64,000 nucleotides of DNA from positions 79,113 through 143,112 of the forward strand of contig JAIVJZ010000003.1 in assembly GCA_020199775.1 (NCBI GenBank), read 5' to 3'. A program made the translations under genes and the position numbers. Below, in pieces: positions 19,768-28,920 of this stretch. The stretch's first letter is position 1, and each line of letters opens with the position of its first letter. The notes under the pieces were generated by a model. It was not told the origin of the DNA. It did no database searches and was given only the letters and a program-made list of their open reading frames with translations. The DNA is from Acidobacteriota bacterium. Its GTDB lineage: Bacteria; Acidobacteriota; Blastocatellia; Pyrinomonadales; Pyrinomonadaceae.

Positions 19768-20178
19768 CTATTCGCCGCCGGTCTTCGACGTGAGACGGCG
19801 GAGAAGATTCTTCAACTGGTAAGGGTCTTCGAGATACGTCACCCAGTCGTTGTCGCCTACTTTCACGTCCTTACCTTCCAACTCCACGCCGTACTTTTCG
19901 GCGATGACGACGAGCGGCGTGTGCCCGTCATACTTCGCATATGTTCGGAGACGACGCCCGATTTGCAAAACTTCGTCGGTCGTCTTGCCGACCAGATTAA
20001 TCAGCAGCAGATCGGCCTGAACGACGCCGTCGCCGAGTCGTTCCTGCGCGTCCTCTTCGTCCAACGCCAGCAAGACACGATAGCCGTAATTTTTCAGATT
20101 CCCCTTCAAGATGGGGCGCGTCTCGTCGTCCTCTTCGACGAGAAAAATGGTCGGCTGATTCCCCTGATCGTCACTCAT
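19768..20178 (-). CDS. Degenerate response-regulator receiver protein
   Basis: FLVEEDDETRPILKGNLKNYGYRVLLA start typical of REC; phospho-acceptor and Lys positions substituted. Confidence 0.75.
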   Translation of the reverse strand: MSDDQGNQPTIFLVEEDDETRPILKGNLKNYGYRVLLALDEEDAQERLGDGVVQADLLLINLVGKTTDEVLQIGRRLRTYAKYDGHTPLVVIAEKYGVELEGKDVKVGDNDWVTYLEDPYQLKNLLRRLTSKTGGE

Positions 20179-20388
20179 CCACGGTGCCTCCTTATGATAA
20201 ACGGAAATAATGCCATATTGAAGGTCGCCGGTATGTCCGGTTTAGGACAGACGCCGCCCCGTCAAATACAGCCACGGCCACATCGCCCTCTTTGACCGCG
20301 AAAAACCGGAAGCCGATTCGTGCGAACGTTGCGCGATTGTGAAAAATGGACTTCATCGTCCGCACGCGTAGACGCTCCACGGCGCGAC

Positions 20389-21792
20389 TCATACCGCCCC
20401 GCCCTTTGTCCCAACCAACTCCGCGGCCGCCGCTTGCGCCTCTTCGAGTGTGCGCACGCGGCCGTCCAGTTGCATCTCGTAGACGGCGCGCGTGATTTCG
20501 CCGATGCGCGGCGAGGGCGCGAGCCCCATCGCCAGCAGATGCCGCCCCAACAGCAGGGGCGCGGGCGGGCGCGTCTCCACCGCCAACTCGCGCGCCCGCG
20601 CGATGAACCACTCCTGCGGCACGGCGTCGAACCAACGCTCGCGCGGAACCCAGGGGGCGTTGCGCCCGAGCGTGTCGGCACGCGCCACGCGGTACAGCAG
20701 GTCGAGTTCGCAACGGCGCGCGAGGCGGCGGAACGCGCCCTCCGAAACTTCCTCGCGCTTGAGGTAAAACTCGCCCGGCTTCAAATGCGCCCGCACGAGT
20801 TCGACCACCTGCGCGCGCACGTCGTAACCGTCGAGCGTGTGGATTTTCAGACGTTCCAGAAACGCTACGGTCGGCGCGACGCCCGCCTCGTCGTGCCCGC
20901 GCGAGCGCGTGCGACCTTCGACAAAGGCGGTCGTCGCGGGCTTGCCGAAGTCGTGACACAGCGCGGCCAGCATCACCGTCATCGCCTTCGCGTAAGGCAG
21001 GTCGTCAATCAACTCGCGCGCGCGGTCGAGGGTGAGCCATGTGTGCACGTCAACGTCTCCTTCCGGGTGCCAGTCGTATTCCTGCGGCACGCCGGAGAGG
21101 GCTTGAATTTCGGGGAAGAGTTGCGGCGTGGCGTTCAACTTCGCGAGCCACCGGAATCCGACCGAAGGCCGCGTCGCGCCGAGGAGCAACTTTTCCAACT
21201 CGCCCCAGACGCGCTCGGCGGGCAAGTCCGACAGGTCAATCGCGCGGCACAACTCGACCGTCTCCGGCTCGATGTCAAACTCGAAACGCGCCGCCAGTTG
21301 CGCCGCGCGCAGCACGCGCAGGGAGTCTTCGGCGAACGTCTCGTGCGAGACGGCGCGCAAGAGTCGGCGTTCGAGATCGGCGCGGCCTTCGTAGGGATCG
21401 AGCACCTCGCCCGTGAGCGGGTCTTGGAGGATGGCGTTGATGCGGAAGTCGCGTCGGCGCGCGGCCTCGGCCACGGTCATGTGCGGGTCGCCTTCGATGA
21501 CGAAACCGCGATGGCCGCGCCCCTGCTTGCGCTCGCGGCGCGGGAGCGACACGTCCAAGTCGTGGCCGAGTTTGTAGACCGTGAACGCCTCGCCGACGGC
21601 GTCCACGCGGCCGAACTGTTCCAGCAGCGCGCGCAGAAGCGCGGGTTCGACGCCGTAGACTTCCACGTCCCAATCCTTCGGCTCGCGCCCCGCGAGCGCG
21701 TCGCGCACGCAACCGCCGACGAGCAGCGCTCGGCCTCCCGCCTCACGGACGGCAGCCGCCAGCGCGCGAATTTTAGAAGGAACTTTACGCAT
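20389..21792 (-). CDS. cca: CCA tRNA nucleotidyltransferase / HD-domain protein
   Basis: LLVGGCVRDALAGREPKDWDVEVYG; RRDFRINAI; HDFGKP. Confidence 0.9.
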   Translation of the reverse strand: MRKVPSKIRALAAAVREAGGRALLVGGCVRDALAGREPKDWDVEVYGVEPALLRALLEQFGRVDAVGEAFTVYKLGHDLDVSLPRRERKQGRGHRGFVIEGDPHMTVAEAARRRDFRINAILQDPLTGEVLDPYEGRADLERRLLRAVSHETFAEDSLRVLRAAQLAARFEFDIEPETVELCRAIDLSDLPAERVWGELEKLLLGATRPSVGFRWLAKLNATPQLFPEIQALSGVPQEYDWHPEGDVDVHTWLTLDRARELIDDLPYAKAMTVMLAALCHDFGKPATTAFVEGRTRSRGHDEAGVAPTVAFLERLKIHTLDGYDVRAQVVELVRAHLKPGEFYLKREEVSEGAFRRLARRCELDLLYRVARADTLGRNAPWVPRERWFDAVPQEWFIARARELAVETRPPAPLLLGRHLLAMGLAPSPRIGEITRAVYEMQLDGRVRTLEEAQAAAAELVGTKGGAV

Positions 21793-21832
21793 CGAGTGAA
21801 AGGCGTCGCGCGTCTGCAAAACTACTTCTGTC

Positions 21833-21898
21833 TTCCTTTGCGACTTTGCGCCTTTGCGAGAAATTTATCTCACGCAAAGGCGCAAAGTCGCAAAGGAA
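21833..21898. repeat. Word palindrome (CGCAAAG words), 26-bp perfect stem
   Basis: TTCCTTTGCGACTTTGCGCCTTTGCG (21833-21858) / reverse complement (21873-21898). Confidence 0.95.
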
Positions 21899-21915
21899 AG
21901 CGAAAAGGTAGAAGG

Positions 21916-22374
21916 TCAGCTTTCGGGCTGTGGGTTAACGGGCGCGCCGACTTCATCATCATCGTCGTCATCATCCTCGTCAAAGTCGTCTGCGCCAAAC
22001 TCGTCGCCGGTTTCGTCATCGTCCTCGTCGCCGACGATGACTTGCAGGCCGCGCGTGGAGGGCAGGCAACTGATTACCTGCGCGCGTTCGATGCGTGAGA
22101 GGTTGCCGCCGTTGGCGTGCCAGAGTTTGACCCAGAAGGTGCGCGTCCGTGTGTGAATGGCGAAGGTCGAGCCGTCGAGCATGACGGGGACAAGTTCGGC
22201 GATTGTGCCCGCGCGCAAAGTTTCCAGCAGTTCGGGGATGAACGGCCGCACGTTGTCGAACTGCACGACGAGCGCGCCCTCTTCGACTTCGGCGGGCGGC
22301 AACTCGACCGGCCCGTCCGCTTCCAACAGCAGCCGCGCGTCCGTGCGCTGATTGTTTAGTTTCCTGATAGCCAT
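21916..22374 (-). CDS. Hypothetical protein with strongly acidic C-terminal tail
   Basis: 152 aa; tail DEDDDETGDEFGADDFDEDDDDDDDEV. Confidence 0.75.
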   Translation of the reverse strand: MAIRKLNNQRTDARLLLEADGPVELPPAEVEEGALVVQFDNVRPFIPELLETLRAGTIAELVPVMLDGSTFAIHTRTRTFWVKLWHANGGNLSRIERAQVISCLPSTRGLQVIVGDEDDDETGDEFGADDFDEDDDDDDDEVGAPVNPQPES

Positions 22375-22378
22375 ATTT

Positions 22379-22432
22379 CATGAATCGTAAATCGTAAATA
22401 GAAAGACCTGCTTTCATCTATTTATGATTCAC
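22379..22432. repeat. Word palindrome (AATCGTAAATCG words), imperfect
   Basis: TGAATCGTAAATCGTAAATAG ... CTATTTATGATTCA abutting glyS stop. Confidence 0.75.
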
Positions 22433-23862
22433 TACCTGCTAAGCAGACGTGTCTGCAAGTGCTGTTGCAGGTCTGAGACTTTGACGCGTTCCTGCTCCCA
22501 CGTGTCGCGGTCGCGCACGGTGACGGCCTCGTCTTCGAGCGACTGGTGATCCACGGTGACGCAGAAGGGCGTGCCGATCTCGTCCTGCCGCGCGTAGAGT
22601 TTGCCGATGCCGCCCGTGTCGTCGTAGACGGCGCGCACGACGGGCTGCATGCTGCGCTTGATGGCCTTCGCCATGCCGACGATCTCCGGCTTGTTTTTGG
22701 CGAGCGGCAGGATCGCCACTTTGACGGGGGCGAGTTCGGGATGAAGTTTCAGGACGACGCGCATCTCGCCTTTCTCCGTCGTGCGCTCGGAATAGGCGTC
22801 CATCAGGAACGCGAGGACGGAGCGGTTGACGCCCGCCGCCGGTTCGATGACGTAAGGGTAGTAACGCTCCTTGCGTGCCTCGTCGAAATAAGAGAGGTCT
22901 TCGGTCGAGTCGGGGTTGACGCGTTTGCCTTCCGCATCCAGAGGGTTCTTTGAATGCGCGCGCAGGTCGAAGTCCGTGCGGTTGGCGATGCCCATCAGTT
23001 CATCCCAGTGCTTCTCTTCGTCGGTACGCTCGGGGAAGAAGCGATAGTGGATGTCCACGGTGCGCTTGGCGTAGTGCGCGAGTTCCTCCTTGGGCTGCTC
23101 GTAGAGGCGCAGGTTGTCGCGGCTGAGTCCGAGCGACGCGTACCAGTTGTAACAGTTGTCGATCCACTCCTGATGCGCCGTCTCGTCTTCGCCGGGGCGC
23201 ACAAAGTATTCCATCTCCATCTGCTCGAACTCGCGAGTGCGGAAGATGAAGTTGCCGGGCGTCACTTCGTTGCGGAACGATTTCCCGATCTGCGCGATGC
23301 CGAACGGCACTTTACGCCGCATCGTCTGCTGCACGAGATGAAAATTGATGAAGATGCCCTGCGCCGTCTCAGGACGCAGGTAGGCGAGCGCGGCCGGGTC
23401 GTCTTCCGCCGACGCCGCGCCGAGTTGCGTGCGAAACATGAGATTGAAGGGGCGCGGTTCGGTCAGATTAGTCGAGCCGCAGTTAGGGCACTTGACCGCC
23501 TTGTCGCGAATCAACGTCGTGATGTCGCCGCCTTCCGCCGCCTGTGGGATGTCGAGTTTGTCGGCGCGTAGACGTGCGTTGCACTCGCGGCAATCGACGA
23601 GCGGGTCGCTGAACGTGTCCTCGTGCCCCGAATATTTCCAGACAGAGCGATTGAGGATGATCGAGGAATCGAGCCCCTCCATATCGTCGCGCTCGTAGAC
23701 CATCCAACGCCACCACGCGCGCTTGACGTTGTTGCAGAGTTCGACGCCGAGCGGGCCGTAGTCCCACGCGCTCCCCAGACCGCCGTAAATCTCCGACGAG
23801 GGGAAGACGAAGCCGCGCCGCTTCGCCAGACTGACTATCGTTTCGATGTTCGGTGCAGACAA
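22432..23862 (-). CDS. glyS: Glycyl-tRNA synthetase (dimeric type)
   Basis: RRGFVFPSSEIYGGLGSAWDYGPLG, RPETAQGIF, FRNEVTPGNFIFRTREFEQMEMEYF; TTG start. Confidence 0.95.
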   Translation of the reverse strand: MSAPNIETIVSLAKRRGFVFPSSEIYGGLGSAWDYGPLGVELCNNVKRAWWRWMVYERDDMEGLDSSIILNRSVWKYSGHEDTFSDPLVDCRECNARLRADKLDIPQAAEGGDITTLIRDKAVKCPNCGSTNLTEPRPFNLMFRTQLGAASAEDDPAALAYLRPETAQGIFINFHLVQQTMRRKVPFGIAQIGKSFRNEVTPGNFIFRTREFEQMEMEYFVRPGEDETAHQEWIDNCYNWYASLGLSRDNLRLYEQPKEELAHYAKRTVDIHYRFFPERTDEEKHWDELMGIANRTDFDLRAHSKNPLDAEGKRVNPDSTEDLSYFDEARKERYYPYVIEPAAGVNRSVLAFLMDAYSERTTEKGEMRVVLKLHPELAPVKVAILPLAKNKPEIVGMAKAIKRSMQPVVRAVYDDTGGIGKLYARQDEIGTPFCVTVDHQSLEDEAVTVRDRDTWEQERVKVSDLQQHLQTRLLSR

Positions 23863-23872
23863 TTATTGACCT

Positions 23873-23952
23873 CCGTAAATCGTGAATCGTAAATCGTGAA
23901 TAGAAGTAAATCGGGTTTTCTCTATTCACGATTTACGATTCACGATTTACGG
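23873..23952. repeat. Word palindrome (AATCGTGAATCG words), 31-bp perfect stem
   Basis: CCGTAAATCGTGAATCGTAAATCGTGAATAG (23873-23903) / exact reverse complement (23922-23952). Confidence 0.97.
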
Positions 23953-24114
23953 CCTTTCGCGATTTACGACGCATGTTAGCAGCCGCGCCCCGCAAATGAA
24001 AAGAAGAGAGAAACGCGCTCGTCGCTTTCGGCGGCGCGTCCCTCTCTTCCGCGAATGAGACTGTCTGAAAACTTCTCTAACGTTATACTTGGCGTTACCT
24101 GGCGTTACTGGCCG

Positions 24115-24288
24115 CTACTTGCTGGCCGGTGCGCTCGGCGTGCCGACGTTCACGTCAACTTTCGTCGTCTTGCCGCCGCCGAAGAGCCGCCCGCCGAAGA
24201 GCACGAGCGCGAGCACGATCACGATTATGAAAATCACCAAAACGGCCACCACGCCGGTGCTGCCGCTGCCGCCATCACCATCACCCAT
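24115..24288 (-). CDS. Small single-TM hypothetical protein
   Basis: [41 protein letters not shown]... with AAGGAGG RBS. Confidence 0.6.
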   Translation of the reverse strand: MGDGDGGSGSTGVVAVLVIFIIVIVLALVLFGGRLFGGGKTTKVDVNVGTPSAPASK

Positions 24289-24394
24289 AAAATGATCCTC
24301 CTTCAGAGTTCTCTCTGGTTTATCAAAGACGTTGAAATGCACTGTTGTCTGACGGGGGAAACTCGCAGGCTCTAGTTATCACACAACTTTTGAA

Positions 24395-24473
24395 GTGACA
24401 AGCAACAAGTGACGGGTGACGGGTCAAAACAACTTTGCTTCTGACCTGTCACCCGTCACTCGTTACCTGTCGC
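24395..24473. repeat. Word palindrome (GACGGGTGACGGGT words)
   Basis: AGTGACGGGTGACGGGTCA ... TGACCTGTCACCCGTCACT. Confidence 0.85.
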
Positions 24474-24478
24474 CAACT

Positions 24479-25480
24479 TTACCGTGGCCTGGCTTGCGGG
24501 GGCGTCGCGCCCTGCGGGACAAGCCACAGTTCGAACGAATCGACCTCGCGCGTGCCGCCGTTGACGACCACCACGCGGCTCGCGTCAATGTTGCGCGTGT
24601 TGACGAGATACTGGCGGCTGCGTTCGCCGAGTTGAGTGGCGCGATTGGCGCGGCTGCGCCGTCCGCTGTAGACGATGATGTAGCCTTGAGAACCGGGCTC
24701 GCCCTGCAAAGCCACCGCGAAGTTGTCGAGGTTGGCCTTGTCTTCGTTGAAGGAGATGACCGGGAACTCGGCGAAACTCTTCGGCGCGACGGGCGGCAAC
24801 GCGGCGGGCGTAACGCCGGTCATGGCCTGAGCGCGCTGGCGGCACGACTGGTCGCCCGAGCCGTCGTCCACGACGAGGATGGCCGTGACGCGCTGGCTGC
24901 CGATGCCGGTCGTGTCCACTGTAATGGTGGGCGTGCCCGCGCCGCTGACGATGCGCGCGCTCGGCGGGCTGATCGTCCACGTGTAATTGAGGCCGGACTG
25001 CCCTGCGTAGTTCACGTCGGAACTGAAAGTGATAATGTCGCCCTCGCGCACGCTCGCCGGGGCGGAGATGTTGACCGGGTACGGGCAAGGCGATTTGACG
25101 ATGGCCGGGCGTTCGATGCTGATCGTCTTCGGTCGCCAGTTGAGCGTGATGCACTGCTTCTTGTTGGCGGCGATGTCGAAATCGCGCACCCAGCGCGTGT
25201 TGTTCGGGAATTGGATTTCAACCGTGTGCCGCCCGGGTTCGAGTTCGTACAACTGAACGGTCGGGCTCGTCGTGCCGACCGCGCGCCCGTCAATCAGGAG
25301 CGGGTAGCCGGCGGGCGTGGTCGAAACTTCAATGCGCCCGTTTTGCGTCGCCCGCCCGTTCTGCGCGTAGACGCTCGCGCCCGACAGGCTGGCCGAGACG
25401 AGCATGAGGGCACATGCGAGTAAAGGTAATTTGAAGCGGGTGGGGACGGCGGCGTTGATCGACGCTATGTGTCTCGACAT
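24479..25480 (-). CDS. Secreted protein with PEGA-like and Ig/PKD-like segments, OmpA-like C-terminus
   Basis: Signal peptide; IEVSTTPAGYPLLIDGRAVGTTSP; RANRATQLGERSRQYLVNTRNIDASRV. Confidence 0.7.
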   Translation of the reverse strand: MSRHIASINAAVPTRFKLPLLACALMLVSASLSGASVYAQNGRATQNGRIEVSTTPAGYPLLIDGRAVGTTSPTVQLYELEPGRHTVEIQFPNNTRWVRDFDIAANKKQCITLNWRPKTISIERPAIVKSPCPYPVNISAPASVREGDIITFSSDVNYAGQSGLNYTWTISPPSARIVSGAGTPTITVDTTGIGSQRVTAILVVDDGSGDQSCRQRAQAMTGVTPAALPPVAPKSFAEFPVISFNEDKANLDNFAVALQGEPGSQGYIIVYSGRRSRANRATQLGERSRQYLVNTRNIDASRVVVVNGGTREVDSFELWLVPQGATPPQARPR

Positions 25481-25484
25481 GACC

Positions 25485-26147
25485 TTAGGCCTCCCTCACA
25501 TCCAGAGCTTCGTCGTTCTTGTCGCCGGAGCGCGCGGCGCGTCGGCGGCGTGCGCCCGCGCCGAGGGCGGCGAGTCCGCTGCCGAGCAGCAGGAGCGTGG
25601 CCGGTTCGGGTATTTGCGGCGTGGGCGGCGTCGGCGTCGGGATAATGTCTATCGGCGGAATGTCGCCGTCGTCGCCGCCGAGGAACAGGAGCGGGATGCC
25701 CGCCAAAGCCAGAAACGGCAGTTTCGGGAAGCCGCCGCCGGGCAAGCCCGGAATTTCGCCGCAGTCGCAGATCGTGCCCTGGATGTCGCCGAGTTCGATG
25801 GTCTCAACCTGGACGGAGCCGGGTTGCTGCACGGCGACGGTCGTACCGGTGATACCGGTGTCCACGCTGCCCGTGGGGGCTGTGCCGGTCGGCGTCTGTG
25901 CGGTTCCGGGGTTCTGTGAACTACTACCGGCGGAAGAAATCTGCCTGTCCCGTGAATTGGCCGTGCCGCCGTTTTGCTGCGTGACGGAGCGGAGGCGGAG
26001 GTCTATGGTTTGGCGACCACTCTGGCCGTTAACTGTCGCTAGCGCAATCACATCGCCGAAACTGATCGTGCCTGCTTGCGCCGGCACGGCGGCTATGAGT
26101 AAGACGCTGAGCATCAGAGCGGCTGGGCGTATGGCTTGATGCTTCAT
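25485..26147 (-). CDS. PEP-CTERM-type secreted protein
   Basis: N-terminal signal peptide; C-terminal IPEPATLLLLGSGLAALGAGARRRRAAR (PEP motif, TM, Arg cluster). Confidence 0.85.
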   Translation of the reverse strand: MKHQAIRPAALMLSVLLIAAVPAQAGTISFGDVIALATVNGQSGRQTIDLRLRSVTQQNGGTANSRDRQISSAGSSSQNPGTAQTPTGTAPTGSVDTGITGTTVAVQQPGSVQVETIELGDIQGTICDCGEIPGLPGGGFPKLPFLALAGIPLLFLGGDDGDIPPIDIIPTPTPPTPQIPEPATLLLLGSGLAALGAGARRRRAARSGDKNDEALDVREA

Positions 26148-26341
26148 CGTGTGTGGTCGTCCTCCCTTGGCTAACTGTAACTGCTGCATAATAATGACTT
26201 TTTTAGATGCGACGCCCTGCGGAAACCCTTGAAAAAATCCGCTGTGGGGGCGTTTTCATTAAAAGGAAAGACACAATAGCCCAGCTCTTCCAATTTTGCG
26301 AGACAATAATCCGGCCTAAATGTATGTGTTAGAACAAAAAA

Positions 26342-26368
26342 GGGGCTTGCACGGCTGGTGCAAGCCCC
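26342..26368 (-). terminator. Rho-independent terminator of pnp
   Basis: GGGGCTTGCAC hairpin followed by T-run on minus strand. Confidence 0.9.
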
Positions 26369-26404
26369 GGAGGTAAAACCGGACGGATAAGAGCGGGCGG
26401 CCGC

Positions 26405-28552
26405 CTACTCGTCGTCGCCCTGAGGTTCGTGGCCGTTGCCCCCCGCCTTCTGCTGTTCGTCGCGCAGGATGGACTTGCGTGAGAGCTTGATCTTGTTGCC
26501 CTCCTTGCCGATGCACTTGACCATGATCTGCTGCCCTTCCTTGAGTTCGTCGCGCACGTCGCGGACGCGGTGGTTGGCGATCTCGGAGATGTGCAAGAGG
26601 CCGTCCGTGCCGGGGAAGATTTCGACGAACGCGCCGAAATCGACGATGCGCGAGACCGTGCCGACGTAGGTTTCGCCGATCTCGGCCTCGGCCGTCAAAC
26701 CGCGTATGCGATCCACTGCGGCCTGCGCCGCCTCTCTGTCGGCGGTGGCAATCGAGACCGTGCCGTCGTCCTCCACGTCGATCTTCGCGCCCGTCTCTTC
26801 GACGATGGAGCGGATGATCTTGCCGCCCGGCCCGATCACGTCGCGAATCTTATCCGGGTTGATCTTGATTTGGATGATGCGTGGCGCGTATTCCGACATC
26901 TCCTCGCGCGGCGCGTTGATGGCCTGCTCCATCGCGGCGAGGATGTGCAGGCGGCCTTTGCGCGCCTGTTCCAGAGCTTCTTGCAGGATCATGGCGTTGA
27001 TGCCGCCGATCTTGATGTCCATCTGGAGGGCGGTGATGCCGTCTTTCGTGCCCGCGACTTTGAAGTCCATGTCGCCGTAGTGGTCTTCCGCGCCCGCGAT
27101 GTCCGAGAGGATCGCGTACTTGTTGCCTTCCATCACGAGCCCCATCGCGACGCCCGCGACCGGCGACTTGATCGGCACGCCCGCGTCCATCATCGAGAGG
27201 CTGCCGCCGCAGACGGTCGCCATCGAGCTCGATCCGTTCGACTCGGTGATGTCCGAGACGATACGCAGCGAATACGGGAACTCGCTCTCCTGCGGCAAGA
27301 CGGGTTCGAGCGCGCGACGCGCGAGCGCGCCGTGGCCGATCTCGCGGCGGCTGGTCGAGCCGAAGCGGCCGACCTCGCCGACCGAGAAGGACGGGAAGTT
27401 GTAATGCAGCAGGAAGCGGCGTTTGATCTCGCCCGTCTCCAGATCGTCCATGAACTGCTCGTCCTCTTTCGTCCCGAGCGTGGTGGTGACGATGGCCTGC
27501 GTCTCGCCGCGCGTAAAGAGCGACGAGCCGTGGACGCGCGGCAGCCAGCCGACTTCGCATGTGATCGGGCGAATTTCGGAGAAGCGGCGGCCGTCCGGGC
27601 GGCGGCGTTTGTCGAGGATGTCGTCGCGGAAAATCTTCTCTTTCAGTTGGTCGAAAATCTTCTTCGCCATCGTGCGCTGTTCGGGCGCGTCGGCCGGGTA
27701 GGATTCGACGACCTCTTTCTTGAGCGCGTCAACCGTGGCGTAGCTCGTCAGTTTGTCCTGCGCCGAGGTGTCGAGCCCGGCGCGCAGTTTGTCCGTGTAG
27801 TTGCGCTCGATCTCGCCCGACATCTCTTCGCTCAGGACGGGCGGCGTGACTTCGCGCTTCTGGATTTCGAGCGCCTTGTAGAGTTCCTTCTGCCAGCGGC
27901 AGAGGCGGTTGATCTCTTTGTGCGCGAGCATCAGGGCTTCGACCATGATCGCTTCCGAGACTTCCTTCGCGCCCGACTCGACCATCACGATGGCCTCTTC
28001 CGTGCCCGCCACGATCAGGTTCAAACTCGACTCGCGCACTTCGTCGTAAGTCGGGTTGATGATGTAGCGGCCTTCGATGAGGCCGACGCGCACGCCCGCA
28101 ATCGGCTGCGGGAACGGGATGTCCGACAGGTAGAGCGCGCACGACGCGCCCGTGATGGCGATCACGTCGGGGTCGTTTTCGGCGTCGGCCGAGATGACGG
28201 AGGCGATGACCTGCGTTTCGTTGCGATAGCCTTCGGTGAAGAGCGGGCGGCAGGGGCGGTCGATGAGGCGGCTGGTCAGGACTTCTTTTTCGCCGGGGCG
28301 GCCTTCGCGCCGGAAGTAGTTGCCGGGGATGCGACCGGCCGCGTAGTTGTGCTCGCGGTATTCGACCGTGAGCGGGAAGAAGTCTATGCCTTCACGCGGG
28401 CTGTTCGCGCCGACGGCGGCGACCAACAGCATCGTGTCGCCGTAGCTGATGACGACCGAGCCGTCGGCCTGCTTGGCGACGCGCCCGGTCTCGACGGTCA
28501 GGTCGCGACCGCCGAGTTTGATAGTTTCTTTCAAATATTTTTTCACTGGCAT
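26405..28552 (-). CDS. pnp: Polynucleotide phosphorylase
   Basis: RNase PH domains, KH (IGPGGKIIRSI) and S1 domain; AAGGAG RBS before ATG. Confidence 0.97.
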   Translation of the reverse strand: MPVKKYLKETIKLGGRDLTVETGRVAKQADGSVVISYGDTMLLVAAVGANSPREGIDFFPLTVEYREHNYAAGRIPGNYFRREGRPGEKEVLTSRLIDRPCRPLFTEGYRNETQVIASVISADAENDPDVIAITGASCALYLSDIPFPQPIAGVRVGLIEGRYIINPTYDEVRESSLNLIVAGTEEAIVMVESGAKEVSEAIMVEALMLAHKEINRLCRWQKELYKALEIQKREVTPPVLSEEMSGEIERNYTDKLRAGLDTSAQDKLTSYATVDALKKEVVESYPADAPEQRTMAKKIFDQLKEKIFRDDILDKRRRPDGRRFSEIRPITCEVGWLPRVHGSSLFTRGETQAIVTTTLGTKEDEQFMDDLETGEIKRRFLLHYNFPSFSVGEVGRFGSTSRREIGHGALARRALEPVLPQESEFPYSLRIVSDITESNGSSSMATVCGGSLSMMDAGVPIKSPVAGVAMGLVMEGNKYAILSDIAGAEDHYGDMDFKVAGTKDGITALQMDIKIGGINAMILQEALEQARKGRLHILAAMEQAINAPREEMSEYAPRIIQIKINPDKIRDVIGPGGKIIRSIVEETGAKIDVEDDGTVSIATADREAAQAAVDRIRGLTAEAEIGETYVGTVSRIVDFGAFVEIFPGTDGLLHISEIANHRVRDVRDELKEGQQIMVKCIGKEGNKIKLSRKSILRDEQQKAGGNGHEPQGDDE

Positions 28553-28715
28553 CTGAATTATGTCTCCTTCGGACAACGACTGTCGAGGTGGCGACCGCGC
28601 CGTCTCATCCGGCCTGCGCGCCCCTGTAGAATTTCCGGCTTCCCCGCCGAAGCAGCCCCGCGCGACGTGAAGCGCGCCGGAGCTTTAGCGGCAATTTTCA
28701 AAAGACAAAAGCAAA

Positions 28716-28749
28716 GCGGCGACAACTCCACCCGTGAAGTTGTCGCCGC
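28716..28749 (-). terminator. Hairpin between rpsO and pnp (terminator/attenuator)
   Basis: GCGGCGACAACT-CCACCCGTGA-AGTTGTCGCCGC, T-rich downstream on minus strand. Confidence 0.75.
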
Positions 28750-28920
28750 CGTGTTGCTTATTTCGGCTACAGGCTACTCGCGTCCGCTTGGCGGCAGTCT
28801 GCGCCGTCACGTTCGGCACTGCCACCCGGCTTTTCGAGGGACGCGGGCGTGTGATGTGGAAGGAATCGAAGTCCTTCTCTGTGTTCAAGTCAACGGCCAA
28901 AAATATCTGATGCGCTTTAG

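Noticed and set aside
20192-20388. Small ORF MKSIFHNRATFARIGFRFFAVKEGDVAVAVFDG... between the receiver-like gene and cca
   Set aside because: No RBS evidence or family resemblance; could be leader sequence, so not called as a gene.
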